The notes under the pieces were generated by a model. The model had not been told where the DNA came from. It saw only the letters and a list, made by a program, of their open reading frames with translations, and ran no database searches. From Oscillospiraceae bacterium (lineage in GTDB: Bacteria > Bacillota > Clostridia > Oscillospirales > Ruminococcaceae): 62,291 bases of DNA. The stretch's first letter is position 1. Each line of letters starts with the position of its first letter. The translations under genes were made by a program, and so were the position numbers. Location: contig JAIEDQ010000060.1 in the NCBI GenBank assembly GCA_029067895.1, forward strand, positions 1-62,291, read 5' to 3'. Shown piece by piece: positions 1 to 9,803 of this stretch.

Positions 1-1097
1 ATGCCCGTATTTGCCGTAGTCTGGTGTACTCTCATCTGCGCCTCGCGTATCTTGCACCAGTGCTTGAAGTCCTCGTCGCCCTCGTTCATGAACATGGGGA
101 GCTGAACAAACATGAACGGCAAGGTATCGTCCTCCCAGTCGGAACGCCACTGCTCAATAAGAGCCTTGAAAAGCTTGTAGTATGTGTCAGGCTTGTGGTC
201 GTCGCTTTCGCCCTGATAATAGGTAAATCCTGCCAGTGTATAGGGACAGATACGAGAGATCATAGTCTCGTAAAGTCCGCCGGGACGGAACTGAGACCTG
301 GGTCCCATTGGCTCGGGCCAGCGGCAGGGACCCGCATATTCCTGCGCGCCCTCCCATGTAGGGTCGGGAGTGTTGGCGTAATATTCGTTTATCTTGGGCT
401 GCCACTCGTTATGCCATTCCTCGTATTCCGCAAGCTCCTTTAAGTAGCCCTCCATGGTTTTTTCTTCCATAGCCTTGTCGTACTCGTCAACATAGCTTCT
501 GGTGTCGGCGTCCTGCTCCAGAGCCTTTCTGCTTATCCAATTTGAAGCGGAAGTACCGCCCCAGTTGCAGCCGATAACGCCAACGGTAACTCCAAGCTCG
601 GCGGCAAGACGGCGTGCAAAATAGTACCCCACCGCAGAATAATTTGCCGCAGTGTCGGGAGCGGCGACAGTCCAGCAGGTGTTGCGCTCGGCAAAGTTGA
701 AATAATCGTCTATGTAGGCGATCTTCTGAGTGTAGTAGAACCGCACGTTCACGTCCTTGATGTTTTTCAGCACCTCTTTGCCGTTAAGTGCGTTCTGGAG
801 TTCAAGCTCCATGTTGGACTGACCGCCCGCAAGCCACACTTCGCCTATCATAACGTCGTGGAGAACGATCTCCCCGCCGCTGTTGTCGGTGACTTTCAGC
901 TCGTAAGGACCGCCTGCCTCCATTGGCGGGAGAACGGCTTTCCATTTGCCGCTTTCGGCGCGGGCAGTAACAGACTTCCCGCAAAGCTCCACGGTAACGT
1001 CGGTCGCGGTGTAGGCGCAGCCCCAGATGTTGATATTTTTGTTTCTCTGCAAAACCATGTGGTCGGTGAAAACAGCAGCAAGATTAAAGCAAGCCAT
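1..1097 (-). CDS. Sialate O-acetylesterase / SGNH-type carbohydrate esterase (C-terminus beyond window edge)
   Basis: Reverse-strand translation MACFNLAAVFTDHMVLQRNKNINIWG...GEVWLAGGQSNMELEL...GVIGCNWGGTSASNWISR; GQSNM block typical of the family; RBS GGAGG upstream of ATG at 1097; no in-window stop. Confidence 0.85.
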   Translation of the reverse strand, partial: MACFNLAAVFTDHMVLQRNKNINIWGCAYTATDVTVELCGKSVTARAESGKWKAVLPPMEAGGPYELKVTDNSGGEIVLHDVMIGEVWLAGGQSNMELELQNALNGKEVLKNIKDVNVRFYYTQKIAYIDDYFNFAERNTCWTVAAPDTAANYSAVGYYFARRLAAELGVTVGVIGCNWGGTSASNWISRKALEQDADTRSYVDEYDKAMEEKTMEGYLKELAEYEEWHNEWQPKINEYYANTPDPTWEGAQEYAGPCRWPEPMGPRSQFRPGGLYETMISRICPYTLAGFTYYQGESDDHKPDTYYKLFKALIEQWRSDWEDDTLPFMFVQLPMFMNEGDEDFKHWCKIREAQMRVHQTTANTG

Positions 1098-1237
1098 AAT
1101 AAAAACCTCCGTATCTGAATTATGCGCGCATATTGTACTTGACGCGCACTGTTGACAGTATATACATTTTACCACAAAATCTGCTCAAAATCAATACGGC
1201 AGGAAAACAAAGGGAAAATATTTTGCAAAAATGACAG

Positions 1238-1268
1238 AAAAAAGGAGACGTGCAAAACGTCTCCTTTT
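1238..1268. terminator. Rho-independent terminator hairpin
   Basis: AAAAGGAGACGTgcaaAACGTCTCCTTTT, just 3' of pcrA. Confidence 0.75.
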
Positions 1269-1271
1269 AAC

Positions 1272-3650
1272 TCATATTTTCGTTATCTTTGCAAAATTAG
1301 CCATAAGCTTTTTCGTACCCACGCTGTCAAACGCAACTTCAAGCATGGCGTCGTTGCTGATCTTCTTTACCGAAATGACCGTGCCCTCGCCGAAAACGTT
1401 GTGCTTGACCCGCTCGCCCACGGAGAAATCCGCGTTGACACTCTTTTTGCTCTGCTCCGCCTTTCTGTTGGCAAGCTCGCTTCTCAGGCTGTACTTTGGC
1501 GCGCTCTGGACGATAACCTCGTCCGCGCCGTCATCACTCTCATCGCGTACCGTGCTGTCGATCTTTTCAACGTAGTCCTTGCCGATCTCCTTTACAAAGC
1601 GGGAGATCAGATTTCTGTTAGTGAAGCCGAACAGCATTCTCTGCTTGGCATGAGTGATGAAAAGCTTTTCCTTGGCGCGGGTTATCGCCACATAGGCAAG
1701 CCTGCGCTCCTCCTCCATGTCCTCCTGAGTATCCATGCTGCGCGTACCGGGGAATATCCCCTCCTCTGCGCCCACGATAAACACTGTGGGGAACTCCAGT
1801 CCCTTTGCGCTGTGCATTGTCATCATAGACACCGCATTGTCGTCGCTGTCCAGCTTGTCAAGGTCGGTGTAAAGGCTTATCTCCTCCAGAAATCCCGAAA
1901 GGCTGGCATCTTCGCCGTTTGCTTCCTCGTACTGGGTCATGGTGGTTTTAAGCTCGCTGATATTTTCCAGTCTGCCTACGCCCTCGTCGCCCAGAGCTTT
2001 CATGGCGTTTGCGTAACCCGTTTTATCCAGCAGCTCGTCCAGAAGCTCGCTCAGGGAGTGAGTTTCCGCAAAATCGGCAAGATATGTGAACATATCCGCC
2101 GCCTTGACCAGAGCCGCGCTTTTCTTTGACAGCAGCGGATAGTTGGCGCTGTCCCGCATGACCTCTATGGGGGAAATGTTCAGATCGCCCGAGATCTGTT
2201 CTATCATTGAAACGGTAGCGTCGCCGATACCCCGCTTGGGCTCGTTGATTATCCTCTTAAACCGCAGCATATCCCTGTTGTTGTTCAGCAGAGCAAGATA
2301 GGAGGTCATGTCCTTTATTTCCCTGCGGTCATAGAACCTCATGCCGCCGATCACCCTGTAAGGGATACCGTTGCGAGTAAACGTCCGTTCAAGGCTGTTG
2401 GACTGGGCGTTCATGCGGTACAGCACGGCAAAATCGCTGTAGCTTGCGCCTCTGTCAACGGCGGAAAGTATCTCTCCCGCAACATACTCCGACTCTGCGG
2501 ATTCGTCGCCCGACTTGTAGACGGTGACCTTTGCGCCGTCTCCCGCGGACGTCCACAGGCGTTTTTCTTTCCGTCCCATATTGTTTGCTATGACCGAATT
2601 TGCGGCGTTAAGTATATTCTGCGTGGAGCGGTAATTCTGTTCGAGACGTATTACGGCAGCATTTTCAAACTGCTCCTCGAAGCCAAGTATGTTCTCTATC
2701 GTCGCCCCGCGGAATTTGTAGATGGACTGGTCGTCATCGCCCACAACACAGAGATTGCGATGTCCCTCCGCAAGCAGGGAGACAAGCCTGAACTGCGCCT
2801 GATTGGTGTCCTGATACTCGTCCACCATAACGTATTTATAGAGGTTGCGGTAATGGCTAAGCACGTCCGGTTCTTTCTCGAAAAGCTCCACCGTAAGGCG
2901 GATTATATCGTCGAAGTCCAGAGCATTTGCGTCCCGCAGACGTGTCTGGTACAGCCTGTAGAGCTTTGCAATGCCCATTTTGCGGTAATCGCCCTTAGCT
3001 TCGTTCTCGAACTCGTCGGGGTCTATCAGCTTATCCTTAGCCGAGGAGATCATTCCCAGAACCATTCTCGGCGGAAATGCCTTATCGGACAGATCAAGCG
3101 GGTCGTAGCAGCTTTTCAGCAAACGCTGGCTGTCGTCGCTGTCATAAATTGTAAAGCTTGAAGTGTAGTACCCCAGCTTCTCGATCTCCCTGCGGAGTAT
3201 ACTTACGCAGGCAGAATGAAAGGTCGCCGCACGGACGCTGTTCGCGTCGTTTCCAAGCATGGAAGCAAGTCTCTCTTTAAGCTCGCCCGCCGCCTTGTTG
3301 GTAAAGGTTATCGCCAGAATATTCCACGGAATAACTCTGTCTACCGCAACAATGTCAGCAAGGCGCGAGACAACAGCCTCGTCACGGCTGCCGTCGTAGG
3401 CTTCCAGAAACGCGATATCCTCGTCGCTGACAGAAGCGGGGACGTTCACGTCGTTATAGGCGTTTCCGAATGTTACCATATTTGCAATGCGGTTAACCAG
3501 CACCGAGGTCTTTCCGCTGCCCGCGCCCGCAAGCACAAGGACGGGTCCCTCAACGGTGAATACCGCTTTTTTCTGCATATCGTTGAGCCGCCCGAAGTAT
3601 TTTTCAAGCGCGTTTCTTTTTGCCCCTGTAAAATTCTGACCGTTAGTCAT
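1272..3650 (-). CDS. pcrA: UvrD/PcrA-family ATP-dependent DNA helicase
   Basis: ORF with GAGSGKT Walker A, AITFTNKAAGELKER, VDEYQDTNQAQ, GDDDQSIYKFRGA, EQNYRST, TMHSAKGLEF; GGAGG RBS before ATG 3650. Confidence 0.95.
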   Translation of the reverse strand: MTNGQNFTGAKRNALEKYFGRLNDMQKKAVFTVEGPVLVLAGAGSGKTSVLVNRIANMVTFGNAYNDVNVPASVSDEDIAFLEAYDGSRDEAVVSRLADIVAVDRVIPWNILAITFTNKAAGELKERLASMLGNDANSVRAATFHSACVSILRREIEKLGYYTSSFTIYDSDDSQRLLKSCYDPLDLSDKAFPPRMVLGMISSAKDKLIDPDEFENEAKGDYRKMGIAKLYRLYQTRLRDANALDFDDIIRLTVELFEKEPDVLSHYRNLYKYVMVDEYQDTNQAQFRLVSLLAEGHRNLCVVGDDDQSIYKFRGATIENILGFEEQFENAAVIRLEQNYRSTQNILNAANSVIANNMGRKEKRLWTSAGDGAKVTVYKSGDESAESEYVAGEILSAVDRGASYSDFAVLYRMNAQSNSLERTFTRNGIPYRVIGGMRFYDRREIKDMTSYLALLNNNRDMLRFKRIINEPKRGIGDATVSMIEQISGDLNISPIEVMRDSANYPLLSKKSAALVKAADMFTYLADFAETHSLSELLDELLDKTGYANAMKALGDEGVGRLENISELKTTMTQYEEANGEDASLSGFLEEISLYTDLDKLDSDDNAVSMMTMHSAKGLEFPTVFIVGAEEGIFPGTRSMDTQEDMEEERRLAYVAITRAKEKLFITHAKQRMLFGFTNRNLISRFVKEIGKDYVEKIDSTVRDESDDGADEVIVQSAPKYSLRSELANRKAEQSKKSVNADFSVGERVKHNVFGEGTVISVKKISNDAMLEVAFDSVGTKKLMANFAKITKI

Positions 3651-4237
3651 AAAGCCCTCCAATAATTACAGTAAACCAAAAAGGTTTCAGAAATTTCAAT
3701 AAGGGGCATCGCCCCGTCATAAAAAATTACCGGTTGGTAATTTTACAAACGACTTGGAGCGTTAGCTCATTAGGGGTTTCAGCGGGGGCTTTCAGCCCCC
3801 GCTGAAAAACCGTTTGCTCCCCCGCCTCTTAGGCGGGGGACATCAAGTCGTGGTTATCATCAGCCGCCGCAGGTCACTGCCGCGGCGGTCATATGTCATA
3901 TTACGAATAAACATATTATACCATATTGTGCCGTTAAAAGAAAGTACCTTTTTTTATTTTTAACATTTTTATAATATTTTATGTTGACTAAAATCTGAAT
4001 AAAACCTCCGCACTGCATAAACAAAAGCTTTGCGGGTCATAATCTTTTTGAAGGTCGGAACAGTCGGGTACATACTGTCAAACAGGAAGGAAATTTATTC
4101 CAACAGTACACGACAAAAATAACGGTCTCCGCGCTTCGTCTCCATTTTAGGAAAGCTAAAAATATATCCGAGGAAGCCCACGGATATGCCTTTCGATATT
4201 TTTTATTAAAAAAATTCGGTAATTTTAATAAAAATCA

Positions 4238-4266
4238 TTTACTTTTTTTCGGGAAAGGTGTATAAT
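4238..4266 (+). promoter_or_regulatory. Sigma-A-type promoter
   Basis: TTTACT (4238-4243), 17 nt spacer, TATAAT (4261-4266). Confidence 0.7.
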
Positions 4267-4302
4267 ATGCTTATGAACTATCCGCCGAAAGGACGTGCTG
4301 TC

Positions 4303-5565
4303 TTGAAGATCGACTTTAACCGAAAGTACACTACCATCGCCGCATACTGCGTTTTCACCTTTGCAATATGCCTTGCCATGGTTCTTGTCTGCATTTGCTT
4401 TCCAACTATAAGCGGCTACATAAAAGCATTTTTCAAGGTTATCGCCCCCGTAACATGGGGCGTTGTGATCGCTTATATCTGCAACCCGATCATGAAATTT
4501 TTCGAGCGGGTCTCAACAAGACTTTTATGCAAAAAGAAGCCCCACCCCAAGCTTTGTCGTTACATCGGTGTATTCATCAGTATGTTCCTGCTGATCGCTG
4601 TAATATCCCTGCTGCTTGCTCTGCTGATAATTCAGGTCAGGGACAGCGTTATGGAGATCCTTTACAATATCCCCGCCTATATCTCACAATTGGAAGCTCT
4701 TGCCACCAAGTTTCTCGGCGACTACCCCGAGCTTGTGAAAGCCTTTGAAGATCAGCTGGAAACCATACAGCCCCGTCTTATCGAGTTTGCCAACAATCTG
4801 ATACCCCGACTGGGAGATATTTCCATAAAAGTAAAGGACGGCGCAATAGATTTTATCCTTGCCCTGAAAGATTTTATCATTGGCTTTATCGTTGCTATCT
4901 ACCTGCTCATAAGCAAGGAGACCTTTATCGCTCAGGCGCGGAAGGTACTCTACGCGCTTTTCCCCAATAACGTGGGAAAAAGTATTCTGCGCGTGTCTGC
5001 AAGGGCAAATTCCACGCTTTCGGGATTTCTTTCGGGAAAGATACTGGATTCCTTTATAATAGGCATGGCGTGCTTTATCGTAATGAAGATCCTTGACTGG
5101 GAGTTTGCAGTGCTTATCAGCGTTATCATCGGCGTTACCAATATTATCCCATTTTTCGGTCCTTTCTTCGGAGCCGTACCCAGCGCGCTGCTCCTGCTTA
5201 TGGCTGCACCGAAGCAGGTTATCCCGTTTGTGGTATTCATTATCATTCTCCAGCAGGTGGACGGAAATATCCTCGGACCCAAGATACTCGGCGACTCCAC
5301 AGGACTTTCCCCGTTCTGGGTAATGTTTGCCATCTTCGTGGGAGGAGGTCTGTTCGGCTTTGCGGGAATGCTTCTGGGAGTACCGGTATTCGCGGTTATA
5401 TACGCAATGTTCAGCGATTTTGTAGCACATCTGCTTAAAAAGAAGCGGCTTTCCCACCGCACCGTGGACTACAACGTTATCGACATAAACAACCCGCCTC
5501 CCTCGCCAATTCCTGCCGCTCCCAAGGAAACCGAGCCAAAAGCCGAAGCTGCGGGAAAAAAGTGA
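4303..5565 (+). CDS. AI-2E family transporter (PerM/YtvI-like membrane protein)
   Basis: Multi-TM protein with VTNIIPFFGPFFGAVPSALLLL...GNILGPKILGDSTGLSPFWVM; TTG start at 4303 with AAAGGA RBS chosen because the upstream start overlaps a TATAAT box. Confidence 0.85.
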   Translation: MKIDFNRKYTTIAAYCVFTFAICLAMVLVCICFPTISGYIKAFFKVIAPVTWGVVIAYICNPIMKFFERVSTRLLCKKKPHPKLCRYIGVFISMFLLIAVISLLLALLIIQVRDSVMEILYNIPAYISQLEALATKFLGDYPELVKAFEDQLETIQPRLIEFANNLIPRLGDISIKVKDGAIDFILALKDFIIGFIVAIYLLISKETFIAQARKVLYALFPNNVGKSILRVSARANSTLSGFLSGKILDSFIIGMACFIVMKILDWEFAVLISVIIGVTNIIPFFGPFFGAVPSALLLLMAAPKQVIPFVVFIIILQQVDGNILGPKILGDSTGLSPFWVMFAIFVGGGLFGFAGMLLGVPVFAVIYAMFSDFVAHLLKKKRLSHRTVDYNVIDINNPPPSPIPAAPKETEPKAEAAGKK

Positions 5566-5584
5566 TCTTCATATCCCAAAAATA

Positions 5585-5621
5585 AAAAGCGGAACGTCCC
5601 AGACGGGCGTTCCGCTCTTTG
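5585..5621. terminator. Bidirectional terminator between convergent genes
   Basis: AGCGGAACG...CGTTCCGCT hairpin with flanking A/T runs. Confidence 0.75.
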
Positions 5622-5622
5622 T

Positions 5623-7650
5623 TTACTTGGATACTTTGTGATCCTTTGAGTACTTTTCAATAAGCTCTGCAAGCTCCTTTTCGTACACATCGGGTTTTTC
5701 AACGCTTTTTGCAAGCTTGAGCGCGCCGCTTATGCTCGCAGTTCCCTTATAGTCGCTGTTCTTGAGGACAAGTCCGAACTCCGTCACCGCGCAGGCAAGC
5801 TTTAGACGGCTGCTCATTTCCTTTGCGTAGTCCGACTTTACGACCGTTTTTGCAGTCTGATAAGTCTTTCCGTTATCGGGATTCTTGTAGCGCACCTTTA
5901 CGGTAAGCAGCTCGTCGGAGACAGCCGCCTGAGGCGTGGTCTGCTGATATTTGAGACCCGAAGCCGTCTTTCCCACCGCAGGGATTATTTCATACAGAGC
6001 GGTAACGCTTCCTCCCGCACCTACCTCGCCCGCGTCCTTTGCGTCGTTGGTGAAGTCCTCGTTTGCGAGACGGCGGTTGTCGTAACCGATAAGACGGTAT
6101 CCCTCAACGTTTTTGGGATTGAACTCAACCTGAATTTTAACGTCCTTTGCAATGGTATAAAGGGTGCTGTTACGCTCCTCGTTAAATATCTTCTTAGCCT
6201 CGTTTACAGAGTCGATATAGTGATAGCTGCCGTTTCCGTTGTCAGCAAGAGTTTCCATTTTATTGTCCTTAATATTGCCCGTGCCGAAGCCCATTACCGA
6301 CAGATACACACCGCTTCTGCGCTTTTCCTCTACAAGCTTTTTAAGCTCGTTCTCGTCGGTGATACCTACGTTCAGGTCGCCGTCGGTACAGAGGATAATG
6401 CGGTTGTTTCCGCCCTCGATGAAATATTTTTCCGCAATGGCGTAGGCAGCCTGTATGCCGCTTTCGCCGTTTGTCACGCCGTCCGCTTCAAGTATGGTGG
6501 TCAGCGCGTTTACGGTGTTGACCTGATTTCCCTTTGCTCCAGCAATGACAACTCTCTCCTCGCCCGAATAGGTAACGATGGAAACGCGGTCATTTTCAGT
6601 AAGTGTCTTGGACAGCATTCTTATGGACTTGCAGGCAAGCTCCAGCTTGTCGGAAGAATACATAGAGCCGCTTGTGTCGATAAGGAACACCAGATTGCTG
6701 TCGGGGGTCTTGTCAAGATCCATGCCCTGAATACCAACCGCTAAAAGCTGGGCCTTGTCATTCCAAGGACAGTCGGAAAGCTCCGTGCTTACGGAGAAGC
6801 GGGAGTTCCCCGCGGGCTTTTGGTAGTCGTAATCGAAGTAGTTGAGCATTTCCTCGATACGCACCGCGTCGGTGGGAATGCGGCTTCCGTCGTTTATAAG
6901 CCGTCTCAGATTTGCGTAGGAAGCGGTGTCCACGTCGGCGGAAAAGGTGGAGAGAGGACTTAACGAAGCCTTTTTGTAGCCGCTTTCCTCGGACTTGCTG
7001 TACTCCTCGGTGTTGGCGGGTACATCGAGGCTTGGAGCATATGCCGCATCTGCCGCCGTCGCCACGGGAGCGGGTGCAGACTCATAATCATAATCATCAT
7101 CATCGTCAAAAGAATCTTCTTCGTCATATGAAGCGCCGGCGTCCGCGCTGACTTCATCATAACCATAGTCATAATAACTCGGCTTGCTCTTTTTTACAGC
7201 CTTTGCTTCCACTACGTTGGAAAACTTTGTAAGAATTTTTTCATCGGAGTATGTAAAGGTCACAGCCTTTATCTTGTACTCTCTGTTGGTGTAAATGTCG
7301 CATTCATCGTAGTACTCAGTGTCAAGAACGTTGGCAATGCACTTGCTTACGCCGCCCTCCTCTTTTCGGTAGACCTTATAGTACAGCGCGCCGCTGACAG
7401 GCTTCCAGCTAAGAACAGCGTAGTTGTCCCAATAGTCGCTTTCGTGCTTGACGCTGTACAGCTTAGGAACGGTTTTGGAGAAATTCTTTGCCGCGGAGGA
7501 GCTTTTGTTCTCGGCAATGGGTACGGGCAGGTTTTTCAGGTCGATAGCCGCCGAAGCGGGAATTGCGGGAATTGCCGTCAGAGCCATCACCGCAGCAGCA
7601 GCGGCAGCCGCAATTCTGGATATGCTTCTGCGGGTCTTTTTGATCGTCAT
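5623..7650 (-). CDS. Secreted von Willebrand factor A domain protein (YfbK-like)
   Basis: Signal peptide MTIKKTRRSISRIAAAAAAAVMALTAIPAIPASA; VFLIDTSGSMYSSDKL MIDAS motif; VDTASYANLRRLIN and MLNYFDYDY motifs. Confidence 0.85.
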   Translation of the reverse strand: MTIKKTRRSISRIAAAAAAAVMALTAIPAIPASAAIDLKNLPVPIAENKSSSAAKNFSKTVPKLYSVKHESDYWDNYAVLSWKPVSGALYYKVYRKEEGGVSKCIANVLDTEYYDECDIYTNREYKIKAVTFTYSDEKILTKFSNVVEAKAVKKSKPSYYDYGYDEVSADAGASYDEEDSFDDDDDYDYESAPAPVATAADAAYAPSLDVPANTEEYSKSEESGYKKASLSPLSTFSADVDTASYANLRRLINDGSRIPTDAVRIEEMLNYFDYDYQKPAGNSRFSVSTELSDCPWNDKAQLLAVGIQGMDLDKTPDSNLVFLIDTSGSMYSSDKLELACKSIRMLSKTLTENDRVSIVTYSGEERVVIAGAKGNQVNTVNALTTILEADGVTNGESGIQAAYAIAEKYFIEGGNNRIILCTDGDLNVGITDENELKKLVEEKRRSGVYLSVMGFGTGNIKDNKMETLADNGNGSYHYIDSVNEAKKIFNEERNSTLYTIAKDVKIQVEFNPKNVEGYRLIGYDNRRLANEDFTNDAKDAGEVGAGGSVTALYEIIPAVGKTASGLKYQQTTPQAAVSDELLTVKVRYKNPDNGKTYQTAKTVVKSDYAKEMSSRLKLACAVTEFGLVLKNSDYKGTASISGALKLAKSVEKPDVYEKELAELIEKYSKDHKVSK

Positions 7651-7770
7651 AAAGATCAGTCCTTTCAAAGTTTTTCGGTGAAAAATTGGTAGGCAAAATT
7701 TATTTTTCATAATGAATACAATTCAAAACGGCAATTTTTTTCATTCAGGGAAAAATTTTTCAAAAAAATT

Positions 7771-8481
7771 TTATCTGACCGTTCCGCACAGATCCTTTAT
7801 GACCTCTCCCGCAATGATAAGTCCCGCCACGGACGGCACAAAAGCCGTACTTCCGGGGACGGTTCTTTTCCCGCACTCCTCGTCGGAGGGCAGCGGTGTG
7901 ATGGGAGGCTCTTTTGAGTACACGACCTTCAGCTTTTTAACGCCCCTTTTCCGAAGCTCGGTACGCATTACCCGCGCAAGTGGACACACCGAGGTCGCGT
8001 ACAGGTCGGCAACCTCAAAGGCGGTAGGGTCAAGCTTGTTTCCCGCGCCCATGGAGCAGATTATGGGAGTTCCCGCGGCTTGGGCTTTCATCACCAGCTC
8101 TATTTTTGCGGAAACCGTGTCCACAGCGTCTATCACATAGTCGTACCGCGTAAAATCAAACTCCTCGGAGTTTTCGGGCAGGAAGAATTTTCTGTACGCC
8201 GTTACCTCCGCTTCGGGATTAATTAGAGCGATACGCTCTTTCATCACGTCGGTCTTATAGTGCCCCACCCTGTCGAGAGTGGCAATGATCTGGCGGTTTA
8301 TATTGGTAACGCTTATAACATCGCTGTCGATAAGGTCAAGCTTGCCCACTCCAGAGCGTGCAAGAGCCTCCGCCGCGTGACCTCCCACGCCGCCTATGCC
8401 GAACACCGCAACGCGGGAATTTTTCAGTTTTTCCATACTCTCACTTCCTAAGAGAAGCTCGGTGCGAGAAAATTGGTTCAT
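7771..8481 (-). CDS. tcdA: ThiF/HesA-family tRNA threonylcarbamoyladenosine dehydratase
   Basis: FGIGGVGGHAAEALARSGVGKLDLIDSDVISVTNINRQI; CSMGAGNKLDPT. Confidence 0.85.
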   Translation of the reverse strand: MNQFSRTELLLGSESMEKLKNSRVAVFGIGGVGGHAAEALARSGVGKLDLIDSDVISVTNINRQIIATLDRVGHYKTDVMKERIALINPEAEVTAYRKFFLPENSEEFDFTRYDYVIDAVDTVSAKIELVMKAQAAGTPIICSMGAGNKLDPTAFEVADLYATSVCPLARVMRTELRKRGVKKLKVVYSKEPPITPLPSDEECGKRTVPGSTAFVPSVAGLIIAGEVIKDLCGTVR

Positions 8482-8670
8482 GATATTACACCTCTTTCAA
8501 AAATATTATACAGCATTTTCCGCCGCTTGTATATAGAAAATAAATTTTTTAGGAATTTTTGCTCCCTCAATGAGGTCGACAGATTTGTTGGTCACCAAAT
8601 TTATTTGTATGGCATGGACTTATTCCGCCTATTAACCATACGCCGCTAAATCACAATTTTCGCCGCACTC

Positions 8671-8699
8671 TTGCACAATTCGGGAAAATATGATATAAT
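8671..8699 (+). promoter_or_regulatory. Sigma-A-type promoter for GH25 gene
   Basis: TTGCAC, 17 nt, TATAAT. Confidence 0.65.
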
Positions 8700-8739
8700 T
8701 TAAAAAAGACCGTAAAATTTCTCCGACGGGAGGTTTAAA

Positions 8740-9777
8740 ATGAACGAACTTAACAACAATAACCTACAGCAAAACGAACGCTCCGAGCCTCGGTATTCGG
8801 CGCACGTTAAATCCCGAAAAAAAGTGCTGCGTATGCCTTTCGGAACAGCGGCTGCAATTTTCTTTTCAATGCTTTTGGTTATAGTCGCTCTGGCGGTATC
8901 GGTCGCTGTACTCGCTTCAAAGCTTGGCAAAGCCGAAGCCGAGCCTGTCCTCGAGCCGTACGTCCCTGTTGTCAACGAACGGGTCTACGACTTTTACGAC
9001 GAAGACGACATTATCCTCATGGACGACTACGATTACGGCAGGATATGGCTTCAGGCGTTCACAAACGTGCCGCGGCACGGTTACGATTACAGCGGTCTGA
9101 AGCTGGAGGAAAACAACAGATATACATACAGCGAAAACGGCGAACAGGTCTCCCGCACGGGCATTGACGTGTCCTATCATCAGGGTGACGTGGACTGGGA
9201 TAAAGTCGCCGCCGACGGCATAGACTTTGTTATCATGCGTGTAGGCTACCGCGGCTACGAAAGCGGCGTTCTGAACGTGGACGGAAGATTTCACGAGTAC
9301 ATAAAGGGCGCGCTGGACGCGGGTCTGGACGTGGGCGTGTACTTCTTTTCTCAAGCTGTCAACTCCGAGGAAGCCGTTGAGGAAGCCAATTTTGTCATGG
9401 AACAGATTCGCGGCTACAGAATAACATTTCCCGTTATTTTTGACTGGGAATTTATGGACGGCCCTAACGCCCGTACCCACAATATTGAACCCTACACCGT
9501 GACCGAGTGCGCTGCCGCGTTCTGCGACACCATTGCGGACGGAGGGTATCGTCCCATGGTCTATAGCAGCAGACGCTTCGCGCTTTTGAAGCTTAACATG
9601 GGCAAGCTTGCGGACTTCGATTTCTGGTTCGCGGAGTACAAGGACGGTCACAACGAGCCGTCTTATCCCTATAATTTCCAGATATGGCAGTACGCCAGCG
9701 ACGGCACTGTTGACGGCATAGAGGGCGAGGTTGACATGAACATCTGCTTCGCGGATTACGGCAGAGAAGAACGATAA
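8740..9777 (+). CDS. Glycoside hydrolase family 25 lysozyme with N-terminal TM anchor
   Basis: N-terminal TM; RTGIDVSYHQGDVDWDKVAADGIDFVIMRVGYRGY...VGVYFFSQAVNSEEAVEEA...FPVIFDWEF. Confidence 0.92.
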   Translation: MNELNNNNLQQNERSEPRYSAHVKSRKKVLRMPFGTAAAIFFSMLLVIVALAVSVAVLASKLGKAEAEPVLEPYVPVVNERVYDFYDEDDIILMDDYDYGRIWLQAFTNVPRHGYDYSGLKLEENNRYTYSENGEQVSRTGIDVSYHQGDVDWDKVAADGIDFVIMRVGYRGYESGVLNVDGRFHEYIKGALDAGLDVGVYFFSQAVNSEEAVEEANFVMEQIRGYRITFPVIFDWEFMDGPNARTHNIEPYTVTECAAAFCDTIADGGYRPMVYSSRRFALLKLNMGKLADFDFWFAEYKDGHNEPSYPYNFQIWQYASDGTVDGIEGEVDMNICFADYGREER

Positions 9778-9803
9778 ATTTACTGTTGAAAGGACTGTTT
9801 TTT

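Noticed and set aside
7060-7150. Repetitive tcatcatcatc tract
   Set aside because: Asp/Tyr/Glu-rich linker coding sequence of the VWA protein, not a microsatellite or regulatory element
8580-8645. Palindrome TTGGTCACCAA and GTATGG...CCATAC inverted repeat upstream of GH25 gene
   Set aside because: Short and single-copy in this window; could be an operator but no further support
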